Shown: positions 31,793-33,782 of the stretch, one piece after another
Position numbering within the stretch: position 1 is the stretch's first letter
How the letters are laid out: each line of letters starts with the position of its first letter
DNA from: an uncultured Hungatella sp.
GTDB taxonomy: Bacteria; Bacillota; Clostridia; Lachnospirales; Lachnospiraceae
Assembly: GCA_910577935.1 (NCBI GenBank)
Contig: CAJTOT010000013.1
Location: forward strand, 56,697-90,478
Reading direction: 5' to 3'
Length of the DNA: 33,782 nucleotides
Notes under the pieces: model-generated
The model's database searches: none
The model's input: only the letters and a program-made list of their open reading frames with translations
Told to the model about the DNA's origin: nothing
Position numbers and translations under genes: made by a program

Positions 31793-31799
31793 TTCGACA
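31793..31799 (-). promoter_or_regulatory. Spo0A box upstream of the spo0A promoter
   Basis: The minus strand reads TGTCGAA, an exact match to the 0A-box core (TGNCGAA), 18 bp upstream of the spo0A -35 and just before the end of the DUF4321 gene. Direct autoregulation by phosphorylated Spo0A is known in Bacillus and is the natural reading here. A 7-bp match can occur by chance, but its position is appropriate. Confidence 0.6.
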
Positions 31800-31801
31800 C
31801 C

Positions 31802-32053
31802 TTAGAGCATACGGTATATGACGATTGCCGCCACCACGCCCAGGATACCGGCCATGGTTATGCGGATGGTAAGTCCGAATGTGATGATGAGCACTCCCAG
31901 ATTGACAGTCAGAGGCGAATCCAGGCCGAATGACTGGCCGAAGCCCAGCCATGCCAGCCAGGGAACGGACTGGGCCAGGTCTCCTACAAAACCGCCCAGA
32001 ACAATTCCCGACAGCAAAAGCAGCAATAAAATCCAAAAATTTTTATTTCCCAT
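31802..32053 (-). CDS. DUF4321 family small membrane protein
   Basis: 83 residues from the ATG at 32053; GGGGAG lies 10 nt upstream, somewhat far. Two or three hydrophobic segments: FWILLLLLLSGIVLGGFVGDL, then LTVNLGVLIITFGLTIRI and AGILGVVAAIVIYRML. The GIVLGGFVGDLA start, FGQSFGLDSPLTVNLGVL core and IYRML end fit the family, found next to sporulation or cell-division genes in Clostridia. Function is unknown. It ends 88 nt ahead of the spo0A ATG and could be partly cotranscribed with it. Its promoter is at 32109-32137. Confidence 0.85.
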   Translation of the reverse strand: MGNKNFWILLLLLLSGIVLGGFVGDLAQSVPWLAWLGFGQSFGLDSPLTVNLGVLIITFGLTIRITMAGILGVVAAIVIYRML

Positions 32054-32108
32054 AATTGAAATACTCCCCTTTTTGCGGCTGAAGACCGAACTTTTTAGAA
32101 ACGTTTCC

Positions 32109-32137
32109 AGTTTAACACATGAAGAAAAAAGTGACAA
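32109..32137 (-). promoter_or_regulatory. Probable promoter of the DUF4321 gene
   Basis: On the minus strand TTGTCA (32137-32132), 17 bp, then TAAACT (32114-32109) with an upstream TGT, giving an extended -10. Right after it GAAACGTTTC (32098-32107) is a perfect 10-bp palindrome that only partly matches a CcpA site. Confidence 0.5.
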
Positions 32138-32150
32138 CTAAAAAATAACA

Positions 32151-32179
32151 GATTGGTTTTCATTTCTCGGCACATAATA
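32151..32179 (+). promoter_or_regulatory. Sigma-G-like promoter of spoIVB
   Basis: CATAATA at 32173-32179 matches the forespore sigma-G -10 consensus (CATnHTA), and GATTG at 32151-32155, 17 bp upstream, matches the -35 (GHATR) at 4 of 5 positions. In Bacillus spoIVB is forespore-expressed mainly by sigma-G, which fits. The start codon lies 69 nt further on. Confidence 0.55.
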
Positions 32180-32247
32180 AGTGTATCTTCTTTCGCTGGC
32201 CCGCCAGTGAACGGCATCAAATTCATCACTTATGGAGGTGTATCCCA

Positions 32248-33594
32248 TTGAAAAAAAATACCCTTCCCTTCGGCGAAGACCAGGCGCCCGCCCCGTCAGA
32301 GGCATGTGTTAAGAGGCGCCGAAAGGGACATAAATTTCTCAGATTCCTGCTGTGGTCCTTCCTCATAGGCGTGGTGTCTGTCACAGGGTTTTCCTATTAT
32401 CAGCTGAAGCTTGTGATTCCTGACCGGATCAATATAATCCAGAATCAGGAGGAGACGATTCAGTTTTCCCTTCCTTTAAGCGCCACCCTTCAAAGCGAGA
32501 GCGAGGAGGTGGTGCTGGGCAGCGGTTCCGCCATCCCCCAGGACCAGATCACCATCACCCAGAACCGGCAGTTCAGCCTGTACGGCAAGTCCCAGGGAAG
32601 CTACAAACTGGCTCTGGATCTGTTCGGACTCATCCGCTTTAAAGAAATCCAGGTGGATGTGGTCACCGCCCAGTACGCCATCCCCTGCGGCGCCCCCGTA
32701 GGCATCTATCTCAAGTCTGCCGGTGTCATGGTCATCGGCACGGGAGAAATCACCGGCCTGGACGGACTCCCCTCGGAGCCGGCGGCCGGAATCCTCAAAT
32801 CCGGCGATTACATCGAAGCCATCAACGGCCGGTCCCTGGAGACCAAGGAAGAGCTGGCCCAGGCCGTCAACCAGCTTGGCGGAAACGAGGCCGTGCTCAC
32901 TGTCCGCAGAGACGAGCAGCTCATAGACGTGTCCCTCCGCCCCGTAGCCTGCCAGGACGGCACCAGCAAGCTGGGAGTCTGGGTGCGCAGCGACACCCAG
33001 GGCATCGGCACCATGACCTACTTAGACTTAAACGGCCAGTTCGGCGCCCTGGGCCACGGAATCAGCGACAGCGACACCGGCGAGGTTGTACAGATCTCAA
33101 ACGGCTCTCTCTTCGACACAGAGATTGTGGGCATTGAAAAAGGCCGCATCGGCAGCCCCGGCGTCATGTCCGGAGTCATCTACTACGGCCCCGGCTCCCT
33201 CCTGGGTGAGATCGACACCAACTCCGAAGTCGGCATCTTCGGCACGGCCGGCGACAAACTCCGCCAGGCCGTAAACATGCAACCTATGGAAATAGGTTAC
33301 AGACAAGACGCAAAAAAAGGCCCTGCCCTCATCCGCAGCGGAATCTCCGGTGAAATACGGGACTATCAGATAGAAATCCTAAAAGTAGACTACTCCACCT
33401 CCCACCAAAACAAGAGCCTGGTAATACAGGTTACAGACCCCGACCTCCTAGCCCTCACCGGCGGAATCGTCCAAGGCATGAGCGGCTCCCCGATTATACA
33501 AAACGGAAAACTAATCGGCGCCGTCACCCACGTCTTCATCCAAGACAGCACCAAAGGATACGGGATATTTATTGAAAACATGCTCCAACACTAA
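32248..33594 (+). CDS. spoIVB: SpoIVB serine peptidase (stage IV sporulation protein B)
   Basis: 448 residues, starting at TTG with a strong GGAGGTG site 7 nt upstream; no ATG or GTG fits as well. SpoIVB is secreted from the forespore and triggers pro-sigma-K processing. A basic N-terminus leads to one membrane helix (about 30-52). A PDZ domain spans about 150-237 (GLPSEPAAGILKSGDYIEAI). The S55 peptidase domain follows, with GQFGALGHGISD (catalytic His270) and GIVQGMSGSPIIQNGKLIGA (catalytic Ser 412 or 414) and the C-terminal GYGIFIENML. It is slightly longer than the Bacillus protein (about 425) because of the N-terminus. It is normally just upstream of spo0A and co-oriented with it; here it points away. 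Confidence 0.96.
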   Translation: MKKNTLPFGEDQAPAPSEACVKRRRKGHKFLRFLLWSFLIGVVSVTGFSYYQLKLVIPDRINIIQNQEETIQFSLPLSATLQSESEEVVLGSGSAIPQDQITITQNRQFSLYGKSQGSYKLALDLFGLIRFKEIQVDVVTAQYAIPCGAPVGIYLKSAGVMVIGTGEITGLDGLPSEPAAGILKSGDYIEAINGRSLETKEELAQAVNQLGGNEAVLTVRRDEQLIDVSLRPVACQDGTSKLGVWVRSDTQGIGTMTYLDLNGQFGALGHGISDSDTGEVVQISNGSLFDTEIVGIEKGRIGSPGVMSGVIYYGPGSLLGEIDTNSEVGIFGTAGDKLRQAVNMQPMEIGYRQDAKKGPALIRSGISGEIRDYQIEILKVDYSTSHQNKSLVIQVTDPDLLALTGGIVQGMSGSPIIQNGKLIGAVTHVFIQDSTKGYGIFIENMLQH

Positions 33595-33603
33595 GCCGCG
33601 CAG

Positions 33604-33664
33604 CAGATGAAAAATAAGAGTGCGCCGTGAGCTTGCTCACAGAAGCACTCTTATCTTTCATCTG
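33604..33664 (+). other. Long hairpin after spoIVB, possible terminator
   Basis: CAGATGAAAAATAAGAGTGC (33604-33623) pairs with GCACTCTTATCTTTCATCTG (33645-33664) with a single mismatch, and inside them GTGAGC pairs with GCTCAC. It starts 10 nt after the spoIVB stop. No T run follows on the plus strand, so it may stabilise or end the message rather than act as a standard intrinsic terminator. Confidence 0.75.
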
Positions 33665-33668
33665 ATAT

Positions 33669-33711
33669 GGGGCGCAGCCCCACAACCGATGGTTCCGCAG
33701 GAACCAGCGGT
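33669..33711. repeat. Two further perfect hairpins with a shared GCA loop
   Basis: GGGGC-GCA-GCCCC (33669-33681) is followed by AACCGATGGTTCC-GCA-GGAACCAGCGGTT (33684-33711 approximately), 13-bp arms with one mismatch. Both use the same 3-nt loop. Together with the preceding long hairpin and the tandem repeat after it, this looks like a dispersed intergenic repeat element. Confidence 0.65.
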
Positions 33712-33741
33712 TGCTGCCGGCGACCCGCCCGGTCCCCCCAT

Positions 33742-33782
33742 CCCCCATATCACCCCCATATCACCCCATATCACCCCACATA
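33742..33782. repeat. Short tandem repeat at the right edge
   Basis: Units of CCCCCATATCA (11 bp) at 33742 and 33753, then CCCCATATCA (10 bp) at 33764, and a partial unit to the window end. It probably continues beyond the edge. Slippage between 10- and 11-bp units is visible. No spacers exist, so this is not a CRISPR array. Confidence 0.85.

Noticed and set aside
32098..32107. CcpA (cre) site near the DUF4321 promoter
   Set aside because: The palindrome GAAACGTTTC matches only the centre of the cre consensus; flanking positions disagree, so it is not called.
33742..33782. Possible CRISPR repeats at the right edge
   Set aside because: Units are 10-11 bp, directly abutting, with no spacers and no cas genes in the window.
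1..33782. tRNA, rRNA, integrase, transposase and phage genes
   Set aside because: I looked for tRNA-like cloverleaves, rRNA segments and transposase or integrase motifs and saw none; the island-like impression of the sugar locus has no direct mobile-element support.

Overview
The window looks like chromosome from a spore-forming, fairly GC-rich Lachnospiraceae member (Firmicutes, Clostridia). Evidence: a clear Spo0A and SpoIVB, strong Gram-positive Shine-Dalgarno sites, lipoprotein-type sugar-binding proteins, an HrcA/CIRCE heat-shock site, and small families typical of that group (DUF4321, a DUF5721-like protein, a CmpB-like membrane protein). The species cannot be named from the sequence.

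Left third (1-15.3 kb): a carbohydrate uptake and processing locus built around one two-component system. On the minus strand an LplA/LplB/LplC-type sugar ABC importer (5573-2182) is followed by a DUF2264 protein and the first 69 codons of another probable alpha/alpha-toroid protein that runs off the left edge. A YesN-like AraC-type response regulator and YesM-like histidine kinase (9276-5873) sit next to it. Divergent from the regulator, on the plus strand, is a second importer of MsmE/UgpB-like type (9481-12819) and an 815-residue protein of no family I can name, probably also a toroid enzyme. The intergenic region between regulator and second importer holds two AraC-style direct repeats 21 bp apart. 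No importer ATPase is present.

Middle (15.3-23.5 kb, all minus): a YitT-family membrane protein; deoB (phosphopentomutase) behind a galactokinase-family gene with an altered sugar-site signature; a membrane-anchored CapA-type protein; a DegV fatty-acid-binding protein; and htpG with an acidic linker, a good sigma-A promoter and a CIRCE operator.

Right third (23.6-33.8 kb): a tight minus-strand cluster maf, Cof-type HAD phosphatase, a PrsA/SurA-like lipoprotein, a DUF5721-like gene and tdk; a 359-bp gap with a large inverted-repeat structure; a CmpB-like membrane protein, a divergent PAP2 protein, an HD-domain protein and glgA; then the sporulation genes. spo0A and a DUF4321 gene are on the minus strand and spoIVB is on the plus strand, so spoIVB and spo0A are divergent. 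A Spo0A box precedes the spo0A promoter and a sigma-G-like promoter precedes spoIVB. The right end carries three consecutive hairpins and a short tandem repeat.

The best candidate for something undescribed is the sugar locus with its poorly characterised enzymes. All family calls are from recognition of protein sequence by eye; no database search was run.
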